DNA of 64,000 bases from JAFGBI01 sp964480725 (lineage in GTDB: Bacteria > Myxococcota_A > Polyangia > Polyangiales > Polyangiaceae): the NCBI GenBank assembly GCA_964480725.1, contig CAYZQO010000006.1, forward strand, positions 1 through 64,000. Reading direction: 5' to 3'. The notes under the pieces were generated by a model. That model did not search any database and was not told the origin of the DNA. It saw only the letters and a list, made by a program, of their open reading frames with translations. Shown here in pieces: positions 8,689-17,677 of this stretch (position 1 is its first letter; each line of letters starts with the position of its first letter). Made by a program: the position numbers and the translations under genes.

Positions 8689-10086
8689 ATGGCAGAGCTC
8701 AGCGCACCCACGGCAGGCACCCCGATCCGGATGTCCGACGCCGGACGCCTCGAGGTCCCACCGGACCCGATCATCCCGTTCATTGAGGGGGACGGCACCG
8801 GTCCGGACATCTGGCGCGCCTCCCGGACGGTGCTCGACGCGGCGGTCGAGCATGCTTATGGAGGGGGGCGACGGCTCGCGTGGTACGAGGTCTACGCGGG
8901 GGAGAAGGCGCAGCGGCTGTTCGGCGAGTGGCTGCCCGACGCCACGGTCGAGGCCTACCGGCGCTACCGGGTCGGCCTCAAGGGCCCCCTCACCACGCCG
9001 GTGGGCAAGGGGATCCGCTCACTGAATGTCGCCCTGCGTCAGCTCCTAGACCTATACGTCTGCCTTCGCCCCGTCCGCTGGTTCGCCGGCGTCCCCAGCC
9101 CGGTCCGCCACCCCGAGCACGTCGACATGGTGATCTTTCGGGAGAACACCGAGGACATCTACGCGGGCATCGAGTGGGCCGCCGAGTCCCCGGAGGCCGC
9201 CCGGGTGATCGCGTTTCTGCAGGGCGAGCTCGGAGTGAGCAAGATTCGGTTCCCAGCGACCTCGGGTATTGGGATCAAGCCCGTCTCCCGCGAGGGCACG
9301 GAGCGGCTCGTGCGGGCCGCCATCCGCTACGCCCTCGAGCGACGCCGGTCGAGCGTGACCCTCGTTCACAAGGGGAACATCATGAAGTACACCGAGGGCG
9401 CCTTTCGCGACTGGGGGTACGCGCTGGCGAAACGCGAGTTCCGCGACCAGATCGTGACCGAGCGCGAGAGCTGGATCCTCGGCAACGCCGAAGCCGAGCC
9501 GGGCCTCGGCGTCGAGGAGAACGCCCGGCGGGTGGAGCCGGGCTACGACACGGCACCGCCCGAGGCGCAGGCCGCGCTCCGGGCCGAGGTGGAGGCGGCC
9601 CTGGCGCTCCGCCCCAGCCACGGCGGGGACCGGCTCCGCGACCAGCTGGTGATCCGCGACGCCATCGCGGACATCACGCTGCAGCAAGTGCTCACGCGGC
9701 CGCAGAGCTTCGACGTCATCGCGACGCTCAACCTCAACGGCGACTACCTCAGCGACGCCCTCGCCGCGCAGGTCGGCGGGATCGGCATCGCGCCCGGTGG
9801 CAACATCAACTACACGACCGGCCACGCCATCTTTGAGGCCACCCACGGGACGGCGCCGAAGTACGCCAACCTCGACCAGGTCAACCCCGGCTCGGTCATC
9901 CTGAGCGGGGAGATGATGCTGCGTCACCTTGGCTGGGACGAGGCCGCGGACCGGGTCATCGCGGGGATGAACGGGGCGATCGGCGCGCGGACCGTCACCT
10001 ACGACTTCGCCCGGCTGATGCCGGGCGCGACCCAGGTGAAGTGCTCGGAGTTCGGCGCCGCCGTGGTCCGGCACATGGCCGGCTGA
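8689..10086 (+). CDS. icd: NADP-dependent isocitrate dehydrogenase
   Basis: Oxidatively decarboxylates isocitrate to 2-oxoglutarate in the TCA cycle; cytoplasmic. 465 residues, colinear with the bacterial homodimeric enzyme. The active-site loop GKGIRSLNVALRQ contains Ser111, equivalent to the regulatory phosphorylation serine of E. coli Icd; FRENTEDIYAGIEW and the lysine in LVHKGNIMKYTEG are present. HGTAPKYA (386-393) carries the Lys391/Tyr392 pair that selects NADP over NAD. First gene of the icd-mdh-sucC-sucD-ndk cluster, with only 20 bases to mdh. No aceK kinase gene is in the window. Confidence 0.96.
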   Translation: MAELSAPTAGTPIRMSDAGRLEVPPDPIIPFIEGDGTGPDIWRASRTVLDAAVEHAYGGGRRLAWYEVYAGEKAQRLFGEWLPDATVEAYRRYRVGLKGPLTTPVGKGIRSLNVALRQLLDLYVCLRPVRWFAGVPSPVRHPEHVDMVIFRENTEDIYAGIEWAAESPEAARVIAFLQGELGVSKIRFPATSGIGIKPVSREGTERLVRAAIRYALERRRSSVTLVHKGNIMKYTEGAFRDWGYALAKREFRDQIVTERESWILGNAEAEPGLGVEENARRVEPGYDTAPPEAQAALRAEVEAALALRPSHGGDRLRDQLVIRDAIADITLQQVLTRPQSFDVIATLNLNGDYLSDALAAQVGGIGIAPGGNINYTTGHAIFEATHGTAPKYANLDQVNPGSVILSGEMMLRHLGWDEAADRVIAGMNGAIGARTVTYDFARLMPGATQVKCSEFGAAVVRHMAG

Positions 10087-10106
10087 ACGCCGGGGGGGCA
10101 AAGCAA

Positions 10107-11042
10107 ATGGAGCGGACCAAGATCGGGCTGGTCGGCGCTGGTAACATCGGCGGCGAGCTCGCCGCCCTGGCGGTGGCGCGCGGGCTTGGAGACGTCGTGC
10201 TCTACGACGTCCCGGCGCGCGAAGGGGTCGCCCGCGGCAAGGCCCTCGACCTCGAGCAAGCCGCCGCCGTGAGCGGCCGCGAAACCCGCGTGACCGGAAC
10301 GTCCGACTTCGCGGACCTGGCGGGGGCCGACGTGCTCGTCATCACCGCCGGACTCCCGCGCAAGCCCGGGCAGTCGCGCGACGATCTCATCGGCGTCAAC
10401 CTCCCCATCATCCGCGAAGTCGCGGCCGCGGCGCGCGTCCACTGCTCCAACGCCTTCGTGATCGTGATCTCGAACCCGATCGACGCGATGGTGCACGAGT
10501 GCCGGCGGGTGCTCGGCGCTTCCCGCGCGCGGGTGGTGGGCATGGCCGGCGTCCTCGACAGCGCGCGCTTCTCCTATTTCCTGGCCCGGGAGCTCGACGT
10601 CAGCGTCGAGGACGTGCGCGCGATGGTGCTCGGTGGTCACGGCGACGACATGGTGCCGCTCCTGAGCTACTGCACGGTGAGCGGCGTGCCGGTCCGGCAG
10701 CTAGTGGCCCCGGACCGCTTGGCCGCGATCGTGCAGCGCACGCGCCAGGGCGGGGGCGAGATCGTCCAGCTGATGGGGACGAGCGCCTACTACGCCCCGG
10801 CGCTGGCCGCGATCGCCATGGCCGAGTCGCACCTCCACGACCTGAAGCGCCTGCTCCCCGCCGCCGTCTTCCTCGAGGGCGAGTACGGCTTCCACGATCT
10901 GTACCTGGGCGTCCCCGCGGTGATCGGCGGCCGTGGCGTCGAACACGTCGTCGAGCTCGAGCTCGACGCGAGCGAACGCGAGATGCTCGATCGCAGCGCG
11001 GCGAGCGTGCGGAGCGTGCTCGAGGTCGTGCAGCGGAACTGA
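10107..11042 (+). CDS. mdh: Malate dehydrogenase (LDH-like type)
   Basis: NAD-dependent oxidation of malate to oxaloacetate. 311 residues of the lactate/malate dehydrogenase superfamily: GAGNIGG dinucleotide loop (10-16), Asp34 for NAD, ITAGLPRKPGQSRDDL with Arg85 as the malate-specificity residue, SNPIDAM, and catalytic His178 in LGGHGDDMVP. The start at 10107 was chosen because it begins exactly at the Rossmann strand and follows a G-rich ribosome-binding stretch; the longer frame overlaps icd. Second gene of the TCA cluster. Confidence 0.96.
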   Translation: MERTKIGLVGAGNIGGELAALAVARGLGDVVLYDVPAREGVARGKALDLEQAAAVSGRETRVTGTSDFADLAGADVLVITAGLPRKPGQSRDDLIGVNLPIIREVAAAARVHCSNAFVIVISNPIDAMVHECRRVLGASRARVVGMAGVLDSARFSYFLARELDVSVEDVRAMVLGGHGDDMVPLLSYCTVSGVPVRQLVAPDRLAAIVQRTRQGGGEIVQLMGTSAYYAPALAAIAMAESHLHDLKRLLPAAVFLEGEYGFHDLYLGVPAVIGGRGVEHVVELELDASEREMLDRSAASVRSVLEVVQRN

Positions 11043-11083
11043 GCCCCTGCCCCCTGACCGAACCAACCCCGGAGAGCAACGCG

Positions 11084-12298
11084 GTGAAGATCCACGAGCA
11101 CCAGGGCAAGGCCATCTTTGCCCGTCACGGCGTGCCGATACCGAAGGGCGTCGCCTGCTTCACGGTCGACGAGGCGGCGAGCGCCGCCGAGCGGCTGATC
11201 GCGGACGGCGACGATCCCGTGGTGGTGGTCAAGGCGCAGATCCACGCCGGCGGCCGCGGCAAGGGCGGCGGCGTGAAGGTGGTGCGCGGCGTCGAAGCGG
11301 CGCGGGCCGCCGCGGCGGCGCTGCTCGGTAGCCGCCTGGTCACCCACCAGACCGGTCCCGAGGGGCAGGTCGTCCGTCGCCTCTACTTGGAGCAGGGCCT
11401 CGACATCGCGAGGGAGCTCTACCTGGGGCTGGTGGTCGATCGCGAGCGGCGCCGCGTGGCCGTCATGGCCTCGACCGAGGGGGGGGTCGAGATCGAGAAG
11501 GTCGCAGCGGAGTCGCCGGAGCGAATCCTCACCGTGCACGTCGACCCGGCAGTCGGGCTCCGCGCGTACCAGGCGCGGCGGCTGGCCTTCGGGCTCCGGG
11601 CGGGCGAGGGCTCACCGGAGCCGAAGCGGACGTTCGCCGAGTTCGTCTCCGTGCTGACGCGGCTGGCCCACCTCTTCGAGGCGGAGGACTGCTCCCTGTG
11701 CGAGGTGAACCCGCTGGTGATCACCCGCTCCGGAGCGGTGGTTGCGCTCGACGCGAAGCTCAACCTCGACGACAACGCAGCCCCGCGCCACCCCGAGTGG
11801 GGTGACCTGGTCGACACGACGGAGGAGGACCCGGTCGAGCTCGCGGCGAAGGCGGCGGGCCTGAGCTACGTGTCGCTCGACGGCGACATCGGGTGCCTCG
11901 TCAATGGCGCCGGGCTGGCGATGGCCACCATGGACATCATCCAGCATCACGGCGGACACCCCGCGAACTTCCTCGACGTCGGGGGCAGCGCGACCCGGGA
12001 CCAGGTCACCACGGCATTCAAGATGATCCTGTCCAGCCCCCGGGTGAAGGGCATCTTCGTCAACATCTTCGGCGGTATCATGCAGTGCGACGTGGTCGCA
12101 GCGGGGATCGTGGCGGCGACGCGGGAGCTGGGGCTCACGGTGCCGCTGGTGGTGCGGCTCGAGGGCACGCGTGTGGCCGAGGGGCAGGCCCTCCTCGCCG
12201 CCAGCGGCCTCGCCATCCAGTCGGCAAGCGACATGGGCGACGGGGCCCGGAAGATCGTCGCGGCCGTCGGTAGCGGGGCGCGATTCGAGGAGCGATAG
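11084..12298 (+). CDS. sucC: Succinyl-CoA synthetase beta subunit (ADP-forming type)
   Basis: Forms the SucCD complex, converting succinyl-CoA, phosphate and NDP to succinate, CoA and NTP. 404 residues. The ATP-grasp N-terminus starts KIHEHQGKAIFARHGVPIPKG; VVVKAQIHAGGRGKGGGVK provides the nucleotide-binding lysine and loop; CEVNPLVIT and LDAKLNLDDNA are in place; GIFVNIFGGIMQCDVVA forms the C-terminal contact. The GTG at 11084 is chosen (SD GGAGAG) since the canonical N-terminus begins there. The stop is immediately followed by the sucD ATG, so translation is coupled. Confidence 0.96.
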   Translation: MKIHEHQGKAIFARHGVPIPKGVACFTVDEAASAAERLIADGDDPVVVVKAQIHAGGRGKGGGVKVVRGVEAARAAAAALLGSRLVTHQTGPEGQVVRRLYLEQGLDIARELYLGLVVDRERRRVAVMASTEGGVEIEKVAAESPERILTVHVDPAVGLRAYQARRLAFGLRAGEGSPEPKRTFAEFVSVLTRLAHLFEAEDCSLCEVNPLVITRSGAVVALDAKLNLDDNAAPRHPEWGDLVDTTEEDPVELAAKAAGLSYVSLDGDIGCLVNGAGLAMATMDIIQHHGGHPANFLDVGGSATRDQVTTAFKMILSSPRVKGIFVNIFGGIMQCDVVAAGIVAATRELGLTVPLVVRLEGTRVAEGQALLAASGLAIQSASDMGDGARKIVAAVGSGARFEER

Positions 12299-13192
12299 AT
12301 GGCGATCCTGGTCGATCGAGACACCCGCGTCGTGATCCAGGGCATCACCGGCGCCGCTGGTGCGTTCCACGCGAAGCAATGCCTCGCCTACGGGACCCAA
12401 GTGGTGGCCGGGTGCACGCCGGGGCGCGGTGGAGAAACCTTCACCGCCAGCGGCTCCAAGGGAGAGGCGGTGGCGGTCCCCGTGTTCGACACCGTCGCCG
12501 AGGCGGTCGCCGCCACTGGCGCCGATGCGGCGTGCGTCTTCGTGCCCGCGCTCGGCGCCGCCGACGCCATCCTGGAGGCGGCGGACGCTGGCTGCCGCCT
12601 GGTGGTGGCGATCACCGAGGGGATTCCGGTCGCGGACATGCTGCGCGTGCGGCGGGCGCTCGAGGGCGGACCCACGCGACTCCTCGGGCCGAACTGCCCC
12701 GGGGTCATCACGCCTGGGCAATCCAAGGTTGGGATCATGCCCGGCCACATCCACCTCCCCGGTCGGGTCGGCGTGGTGTCCCGCTCGGGGACGCTCACCT
12801 ACGAGGTGGTGGGGCAGCTGACGTCCCTCGGGCTCGGCCAGTCCACCGCCGTCGGCATCGGCGGGGATCCGGTGGGCGGACTCGACTTCGTCGACCTGCT
12901 CCGCCTGTTCGAGGCCGACCCCGACACCGACGCGGTGATGATGATCGGCGAGATCGGGGGCAACGCCGAGGAGCGAGCCGCAGAGTTCATCGCGACTGGA
13001 ATGAAGAAGCCGGTCGCGGCCTTCATCGCCGGGACGACGGCCCCGCCGGGCAAGCGCATGGGCCACGCGGGAGCGATCATCGCGGGCGGCCGCGGCACCG
13101 CGCGGGAGAAGATCGCCGCGCTGGAGGCGGCCGGGGTCACCGTAGCGCGATCGCCCGCAGAGATGGGCGCGACCCTGAAAGGGCGGTTGTAA
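12299..13192 (+). CDS. sucD: Succinyl-CoA synthetase alpha subunit
   Basis: Partner of SucC; binds CoA and carries the phosphohistidine. 297 residues. CoA-binding Rossmann part VVIQGITGAAGAFHAKQ (11-27), ITEGIPVADM, LLGPNCPGVITPG, and the phosphorylated His256 in KRMGHAGAIIAGGRGTA are all present. It starts directly at the base after the sucC stop, and ndk follows after 41 bases. Confidence 0.97.
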   Translation: MAILVDRDTRVVIQGITGAAGAFHAKQCLAYGTQVVAGCTPGRGGETFTASGSKGEAVAVPVFDTVAEAVAATGADAACVFVPALGAADAILEAADAGCRLVVAITEGIPVADMLRVRRALEGGPTRLLGPNCPGVITPGQSKVGIMPGHIHLPGRVGVVSRSGTLTYEVVGQLTSLGLGQSTAVGIGGDPVGGLDFVDLLRLFEADPDTDAVMMIGEIGGNAEERAAEFIATGMKKPVAAFIAGTTAPPGKRMGHAGAIIAGGRGTAREKIAALEAAGVTVARSPAEMGATLKGRL

Positions 13193-13233
13193 TTCGCCGG
13201 ACCGTGCCCTAGACCCACTCCCCACGGGAGACC

Positions 13234-13653
13234 ATGGGCATGCAGCGGACGCTCGCGATCATCAAGCCGGACGCAATGGAGAAGCGCCAGCAAGGCGCCA
13301 TCCTGCAGCGCATCCTGGACGAGGGGTTCGAGATCCTGGCCATGCGCCAGCTTCGCCTCACCCGGGCTGAGGCCGAGGGGTTCTACGCCGTCCACCGTGG
13401 CAAGCCGTTCTTCGACGGGCTGTGCGCGTTCATGTCACGCGGCCCCGTCACCGTCCTGGCGCTAGCGCGCGAAGACGCCGTGCAGCGCTGGCGTGAGGTC
13501 ATCGGGGCGACCAACCCGGCCCAGGCGGCCGCGGGCACCCTCCGACGCCTGCACGCCAGCTCGTTGACGGAGAACGCCGTACACGGCTCCGACTCCGAGG
13601 AAAACGGCCGCCTCGAGTGCGGGTACTTCTTCCCCGGCGTGGACCTCGTGTAG
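13234..13653 (+). CDS. ndk: Nucleoside diphosphate kinase
   Basis: Exchanges gamma-phosphates between NTPs and NDPs. 139 residues, normal length. RTLAIIKPDAMEK at the N-terminus, GATNPAQAAAGTLR, and the phospho-acceptor His117 in NAVHGSDS are intact. SD GGGAG precedes the ATG. Its position after sucCD is common in this phylum and fits channelling of the nucleoside triphosphate made by SucCD. An alternative -10 for the next gene overlaps its stop codon. Confidence 0.97.
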   Translation: MGMQRTLAIIKPDAMEKRQQGAILQRILDEGFEILAMRQLRLTRAEAEGFYAVHRGKPFFDGLCAFMSRGPVTVLALAREDAVQRWREVIGATNPAQAAAGTLRRLHASSLTENAVHGSDSEENGRLECGYFFPGVDLV

Positions 13654-13656
13654 CAT
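13651..13656 (+). promoter_or_regulatory. -10-like TAGCAT overlapping the ndk stop
   Basis: TAGCAT begins with the ndk stop codon and lies 10 bases before the ATG at 13667, the spacing seen for other near-leaderless candidates in this window. Read-through from ndk is equally possible. Confidence 0.25.
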
Positions 13657-13666
13657 CGTCCCCGCC

Positions 13667-14512
13667 ATGTCGGGTGGCGCGCCGCCAGCTTCGGGGGAGG
13701 AGGTCCGTAGCTCGGAGCGGCTCGATGCGGCGCGGGGATCGGTGCGCGACGCCCTCGGCTCCCTGCGCAACCTGGAGCAGCTGCTCCGTTCCATCAAGGT
13801 GGGACCACGCGCGCTCGCGTCCGTGCTGCCGTCGGTGCACGCCTCGTGCGCCCCGCTGCTCGTCTCCTGCCGCGAGCTGCTCGACGGGATCGGCTCGCGC
13901 GGCGACGCGCGGGGCGCCATCGAGGATTTCGTGACCCCACGGCTCAGCGCCCTGGAAGGCGCGCTGGCCGCGGCGATGCGGGCGCCCCTGCACGCGCGCC
14001 AACGCCTGGCGCTGGAAGCGGCGGTGTCACGCGCCGCCTCCGATCTCGAGGCGGGGTGGTCGCTGGTGGACCTGCTCGAGCGAGCCCGGACAGCGCCGGC
14101 GACCCCGGTGTCGCTGGTGGAGGTGACGCGCTCCACCCGCCGGCTGCCGACAGGCCCCGCGCCCCAGGGGCTCGAGCGCGTCTCGGCCACGCTGACGGCG
14201 GCGGCCACTGCCGACGTCCTCGTCAACCCCCGCGTGGCCACCGAGCTGGTCCGGATCGCCACCCGGATGGTCGTCGCCGCCCACCCGGGCGTCACGCCGC
14301 ACGTCTACGTCGGCCCCGAGGGCGCCGATCGCTCGGGGATCCGGGTTTCGCCCCGGCCGACTCCAGGCGAGTCCATCCTGGTGCTCGCTCCTCCGCTGGT
14401 CGAGCCGACGGTCGTCTCGGCGAGCGCCGCGGCGCTAGCGACGGGCGGGGTGCTCCTTTGCCAACCCGACGGAACGGTGACGCTCTCCTGGGCGGCCGGC
14501 AGCAGCGAGTGA
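13667..14512 (+). CDS. Uncharacterised protein, helical N-terminus and alpha/beta C-terminus
   Basis: 281 residues that I do not recognise. The first 130 residues are predicted helical and Ala/Leu/Arg-rich, resembling a dimerisation or coiled-coil region; a short Pro-rich linker follows near 150-170. The last 110 residues alternate strand and helix, and their order (helix with LVRIATRMV, strand HVYVGPEG, strand GIRVSPRP, strand SILVLAP, helix, strands VLLCQPDG and TVTLSWAAG) is reminiscent of a histidine-kinase-type ATPase fold lacking the glycine boxes. That resemblance is weak inference. No signal peptide. It is 13 bases from ndk and 49 from dapE. Confidence 0.65.
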   Translation: MSGGAPPASGEEVRSSERLDAARGSVRDALGSLRNLEQLLRSIKVGPRALASVLPSVHASCAPLLVSCRELLDGIGSRGDARGAIEDFVTPRLSALEGALAAAMRAPLHARQRLALEAAVSRAASDLEAGWSLVDLLERARTAPATPVSLVEVTRSTRRLPTGPAPQGLERVSATLTAAATADVLVNPRVATELVRIATRMVVAAHPGVTPHVYVGPEGADRSGIRVSPRPTPGESILVLAPPLVEPTVVSASAAALATGGVLLCQPDGTVTLSWAAGSSE

Positions 14513-14561
14513 GCCCCGGCAGCTCCCCCCTGGTCCCCGTCCGCCACGCGAGGCGCCGCGC

Positions 14562-15641
14562 GTGACCCGGGTCCGGTCCCTCGCCGCGCGGCTGCTCTGG
14601 TGCTGCGAGATCCCGTCGCCGACCGGCGAGGAGGCTGCGTTCGCGGAAGCCCTCGCAACTCGACTGGCGACGGCGCGACTGGCGTCGCCCCTCGTTCGCA
14701 TCGGCGACTCCCTCCTGGTCGAGCTCACGCGAGGTACCGGGGGTCCGCACGTCGTGCTGCTCGGCCACCTCGATACCGTGCGCACGCGGCACCGCACCCC
14801 TCCCCACGCCGAAGGCGACCGGCTCTACGGGCCCGGCGCCGCCGACATGAAGAGCGGTCTCGCGCTCATGATCGAGCTCGCCGAAGCCCCGCGCCGACCC
14901 GCGGTAGACCTCACCCTGGTCTTCTACGCCCGCGAGGAGGGCCCCTTCGAGGCGAACGAGCTGGGGCGCGTCCTCGCCGAGCGGCCCGACCTCGCGCGGG
15001 CTGACGTCGCCGTCGCCCTCGAACCGAGCGACAACCGCCTGGAGCTCGGGTGCGGCGGCTCGCTGCACGCCACCGCCCGCTTCCGCGGCCGGAGCGCGCA
15101 CGCGGCCCGGCCGTGGCAGGGAGACAACGCCATCCATCGGGCAGCGCCGCTACTGGCGCGGCTGGCGGCCCTGCCCGTCGAGCCGCACGAGATCGATGGC
15201 CTGGTGTGGCCCGCCGTGTCGTCCGCGACGCTCGCGCGGGGGGGCACCGCCCGCAACGTCTTGCCCGACCGCTTCGAGCTCAACCTGAACCACCGCTTCG
15301 GCCCCGATCGCACGCTCGCCGACGCGGAGCGCACGATCCGCGAGCTCGTCGGCGACGAGGCCGAGGTCGAGATCGTCGACCGCTCCCCCCCGGCGCCCCC
15401 GCGGCGCGATCACCCGCTGATCGCTGCGCTGGCGGCCGCCGGCGTCACGGGCGTGGCGCCGAAGCTCGGGTACACGGACGTGGCGCGCTTCGCGAGCCTC
15501 GGGGTGCCCGCGGTCAACTTCGGCCCGGGCACTCAGGCGCAGGCGCACCAGGACGACGAGTGGACGAGCCTGTCCTCTCTCGCCGCCGGGTGGGCAATCC
15601 TCACCACCTGGCTCGACCGGATCGCGGCGAGCCCCCGTTGA
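14562..15641 (+). CDS. dapE: Succinyl-diaminopimelate desuccinylase (M20 family)
   Basis: Hydrolyses N-succinyl-LL-diaminopimelate in lysine/peptidoglycan precursor synthesis. 359 residues. Metal and catalytic residues of M20 enzymes are visible: GHLDTV (His69, Asp71), GAADMKSG (Asp95), AREEGPFEANELG (Glu125/126). The segment ELGCGGSLHATARFRGRSAH and the following GDNAIH are characteristic of the actinobacterial-type DapE rather than generic peptidases; QAHQDDEW supplies the C-terminal metal His. GTG start. Other M20 hydrolases are the alternative, but the DapE-specific spacing is good. Confidence 0.85.
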   Translation: MTRVRSLAARLLWCCEIPSPTGEEAAFAEALATRLATARLASPLVRIGDSLLVELTRGTGGPHVVLLGHLDTVRTRHRTPPHAEGDRLYGPGAADMKSGLALMIELAEAPRRPAVDLTLVFYAREEGPFEANELGRVLAERPDLARADVAVALEPSDNRLELGCGGSLHATARFRGRSAHAARPWQGDNAIHRAAPLLARLAALPVEPHEIDGLVWPAVSSATLARGGTARNVLPDRFELNLNHRFGPDRTLADAERTIRELVGDEAEVEIVDRSPPAPPRRDHPLIAALAAAGVTGVAPKLGYTDVARFASLGVPAVNFGPGTQAQAHQDDEWTSLSSLAAGWAILTTWLDRIAASPR

Positions 15642-15752
15642 GGGATCGCCGACGCGGCAGCACGTGCGCCCCCCGGCGCTCGACGCGGCGCGACCGGCGA
15701 CGGCTCGGCTGTAACCTTCCAGCGTGCCGACTCCGGACGCGCGAGAAGTTGC

Positions 15753-16277
15753 ATGAGGACCACCTCGGCGCCCATGCTTGTAGCGTTGGCAGGCACGACC
15801 ATGACGGACAGGGCGACGCTCATCACCCGCTGCACGCGCTGCGATGGTCCGCTCGAGCTGGGGGATGAGGCGAGCTACGTCCGCTGCCCGCGCTGTGGCG
15901 CCTCGCACCTCGTGGACACGATGCCACCGTGGGCCTTGGCGGACACGGCGACGGGACCAACGCTGGTGGCGAAGACCCCCGCGGCCCCGGCCCCGCCCGG
16001 AACGTACGCCCCCTCGCGGCCGCCACCCCCGCCGCGACGACCGCCGTCGCAGGTCGGGCTGGCCACGCCGATGGCGGCGCCCCCCGCGGTGTCACGATCG
16101 CTCCCGCCCGCACCGGCGGACGTCTTCACGGAAGAGCTCGTCGCGATCCGCTGCGCACGCTGCGGCACCCAGTTCGATGGGCCCGTCGGGATGCTGCAGT
16201 GCCCACGCTGCGGCGCGCACCACGCCGTGGACGCAGCGCCACCCTGGGAGCTCACGACCCTCGACGAGTCGCTCTGA
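15753..16277 (+). CDS. Double zinc-ribbon protein
   Basis: 174 residues made of two similar zinc-ribbon modules joined by a Pro-rich linker. Module 1 has CTRC and CPRC spaced by 17 residues followed by GASHLVDTMPPW; module 2 has CARC and CPRC followed by GAHHAVDAAPPW, so the protein arose by internal duplication. Each four-Cys set can bind one zinc ion. A shorter start at 15801 (MTDRATLITRC) leaves both modules intact and may be the true one, since two -10-like elements (15712-15717 and 15781-15786) precede the two starts. Role unknown; nucleic-acid or protein binding is possible. Confidence 0.7.
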   Translation: MRTTSAPMLVALAGTTMTDRATLITRCTRCDGPLELGDEASYVRCPRCGASHLVDTMPPWALADTATGPTLVAKTPAAPAPPGTYAPSRPPPPPRRPPSQVGLATPMAAPPAVSRSLPPAPADVFTEELVAIRCARCGTQFDGPVGMLQCPRCGAHHAVDAAPPWELTTLDESL

Positions 16278-16323
16278 TCGCGGCCGCGCCACGACGGAAA
16301 CCACGGCGCTCACCGGCGGCGCC

Positions 16324-16682
16324 GTGATCGCGACTGCCCCGCCCCCCGGTTGCACCGATCGCTACGCCGCCCTGCTCGGCACCATCACCTCAAGCTCGAT
16401 CGAGCGCACCCGCATCTCATCGATCAAGTTCCTCTTCGCCTTCGCCGCCGGGCAGGGGGTCAAGGCGACCTTGCCGTTCCTGACCGAGGCGCTCGGCGCC
16501 GGGGATCTCCGGCGCGGCTACGAGCTCACCTTCCTGGTCTACGGGGTGGTCGCCACGGACCCCTTCTTGGTCACCTTCGCCTTCACCCGGCAGCGCGTCA
16601 CCCCTTCCCGCTCACCGATCGGCGGGTCGCCCAGATCGAGGCGGACCTTGCCGCGCGCCGCCGCGCGGACCGCGCGGTGTAA
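16324..16682 (+). pseudogene. Remnant of a GPH-family (MFS_2) sugar/cation symporter
   Basis: No intact frame. Frame one (about 16324-16620) encodes a recognisable segment with RYAALLGTITSSSIERTRIS, a hydrophobic stretch, and LVYGVVATDPFLVTFAFTRQR, matching the RT(R/K)-loop and fifth-helix region of glycoside-pentoside-hexuronide symporters. After about 16600 the match continues only in another frame as FPLTDRRVAQIEADLAARRR up to a stop at 16682, which looks like the family's C-terminus. The 250 or so residues between these two parts in an intact symporter, and the N-terminus, are absent. I read this as a gene decayed by deletion and frameshift. Confidence 0.6.
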
Positions 16683-16714
16683 GGTCCGGCGCGACCTCGC
16701 CGTTCCCCTCGCAG

Positions 16715-17614
16715 ATGGAGGCAGCGATGAGGCTCGGTTCCTGGTGGTTCGCGGTTTCGTTCAGTTTCTTCTTCCTGGGCTGCGCGGCCCGCGGTCCGGT
16801 TTCCGCCCCGGCCGGCGGGCCGCCGGCGCCTCCCGGGCCGCCGGCGCCGACTGAGTTCGCGAGCAGGAGCAGCGCGGAGGCCGCTCCCGCGTCTGGCGAG
16901 GGCTACCCGGACGCCTCCGCGCGGGCTCCGGACGCCGACGCGTCGGCGAAGAGCCGGCCCGGGCTCGGCACCGTGTGGGGCGAGGACCGGACCAGCCACG
17001 TCACGACGACGGCGTTCTTCCGAACCAGTCCCGAGCGGCCGTTCGCGACCGCGACCCTCCACTACAACGACGCCGCTGGCGTGCAGGCCATGGCCGCCCA
17101 GAGCGGACGCTCGAGCTACTACGACGATGTCGTGACCCCGGTGGCGGACGGGCAGCTCGACGTGAAGGTGCTCGACGAGGCCCTGCGTCCGCTGCCGGTC
17201 ACGCGGGCCGGCGGGAGAACCTACGTCGTGGGCGAAGCGGGCTGGCGCTACGTGTTGCGGATCGAGAATCGTACCGGCAACCGCGTCGAGGTGGTGGCGA
17301 CCGTGGACGGGCTCGACGTGATCGACGGACGTCCTGGCTCGTTCCGCAAGCGCGGCTACATCCTGGCCCCCTGGGCGACCCTCGACATCGAGGGGTTCCG
17401 CCGCAGCGACAGCGCGGTCGCCGCGTTCCGGTTCGGCTCGGTCGAGGACTCCTACGCGGAGCGAAAGGGCCGGGGACGCAACGTCGGCGTCATCGGGGTC
17501 GCCTTCTTCGACGAGACGGGGTCGCGCTGGCCCTGGACCGACGAGGCCATCCGCTACCGCCACGACGCCGACCCGTTTCCGGGCCGCTACGCCGATCCCC
17601 CGCCCAGCTGGTAG
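16715..17614 (+). CDS. Conserved hypothetical lipoprotein
   Basis: 299 residues (or 295 from ATG at 16727). Signal peptide with lipobox FFLGC (Cys23), then a Pro/Ala-rich linker to about residue 90. The globular part (90-299) is beta-rich. Its clearest feature is RIENRTGNRVEVVATVDGLD followed by KRGYILAPWATLDIEGFR, which resembles a conserved but uncharacterised domain in proteobacterial envelope proteins. Predicted anchored in the envelope. A stem-loop follows at 17635-17662. Function unknown. Confidence 0.75.
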   Translation: MEAAMRLGSWWFAVSFSFFFLGCAARGPVSAPAGGPPAPPGPPAPTEFASRSSAEAAPASGEGYPDASARAPDADASAKSRPGLGTVWGEDRTSHVTTTAFFRTSPERPFATATLHYNDAAGVQAMAAQSGRSSYYDDVVTPVADGQLDVKVLDEALRPLPVTRAGGRTYVVGEAGWRYVLRIENRTGNRVEVVATVDGLDVIDGRPGSFRKRGYILAPWATLDIEGFRRSDSAVAAFRFGSVEDSYAERKGRGRNVGVIGVAFFDETGSRWPWTDEAIRYRHDADPFPGRYADPPPSW

Positions 17615-17634
17615 TATCCCCGCGCTCCGCAACC

Positions 17635-17662
17635 GGGGGCGGCCCGGCCATCGGCCGCCCCC
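17635..17662 (+). promoter_or_regulatory. GC-rich stem-loop between the lipoprotein gene and zwf
   Basis: GGGGGCGGCC (17635-17644) and GGCCGCCCCC (17653-17662) form a perfect 10-bp stem with an 8-base loop. It could end the upstream transcript (no T tract) or be a leader structure of zwf, whose ATG is 15 bases on. A -10-like TAGTAT (17612-17617) lies just upstream. Confidence 0.4.
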
Positions 17663-17677
17663 CGCCGGGGAACAACC

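Noticed and set aside
16350..16682. Intact 110-residue gene
   Set aside because: Only the last 25 residues resemble a protein family, and the rest of the match is in another frame, so I treat the region as a pseudogene.
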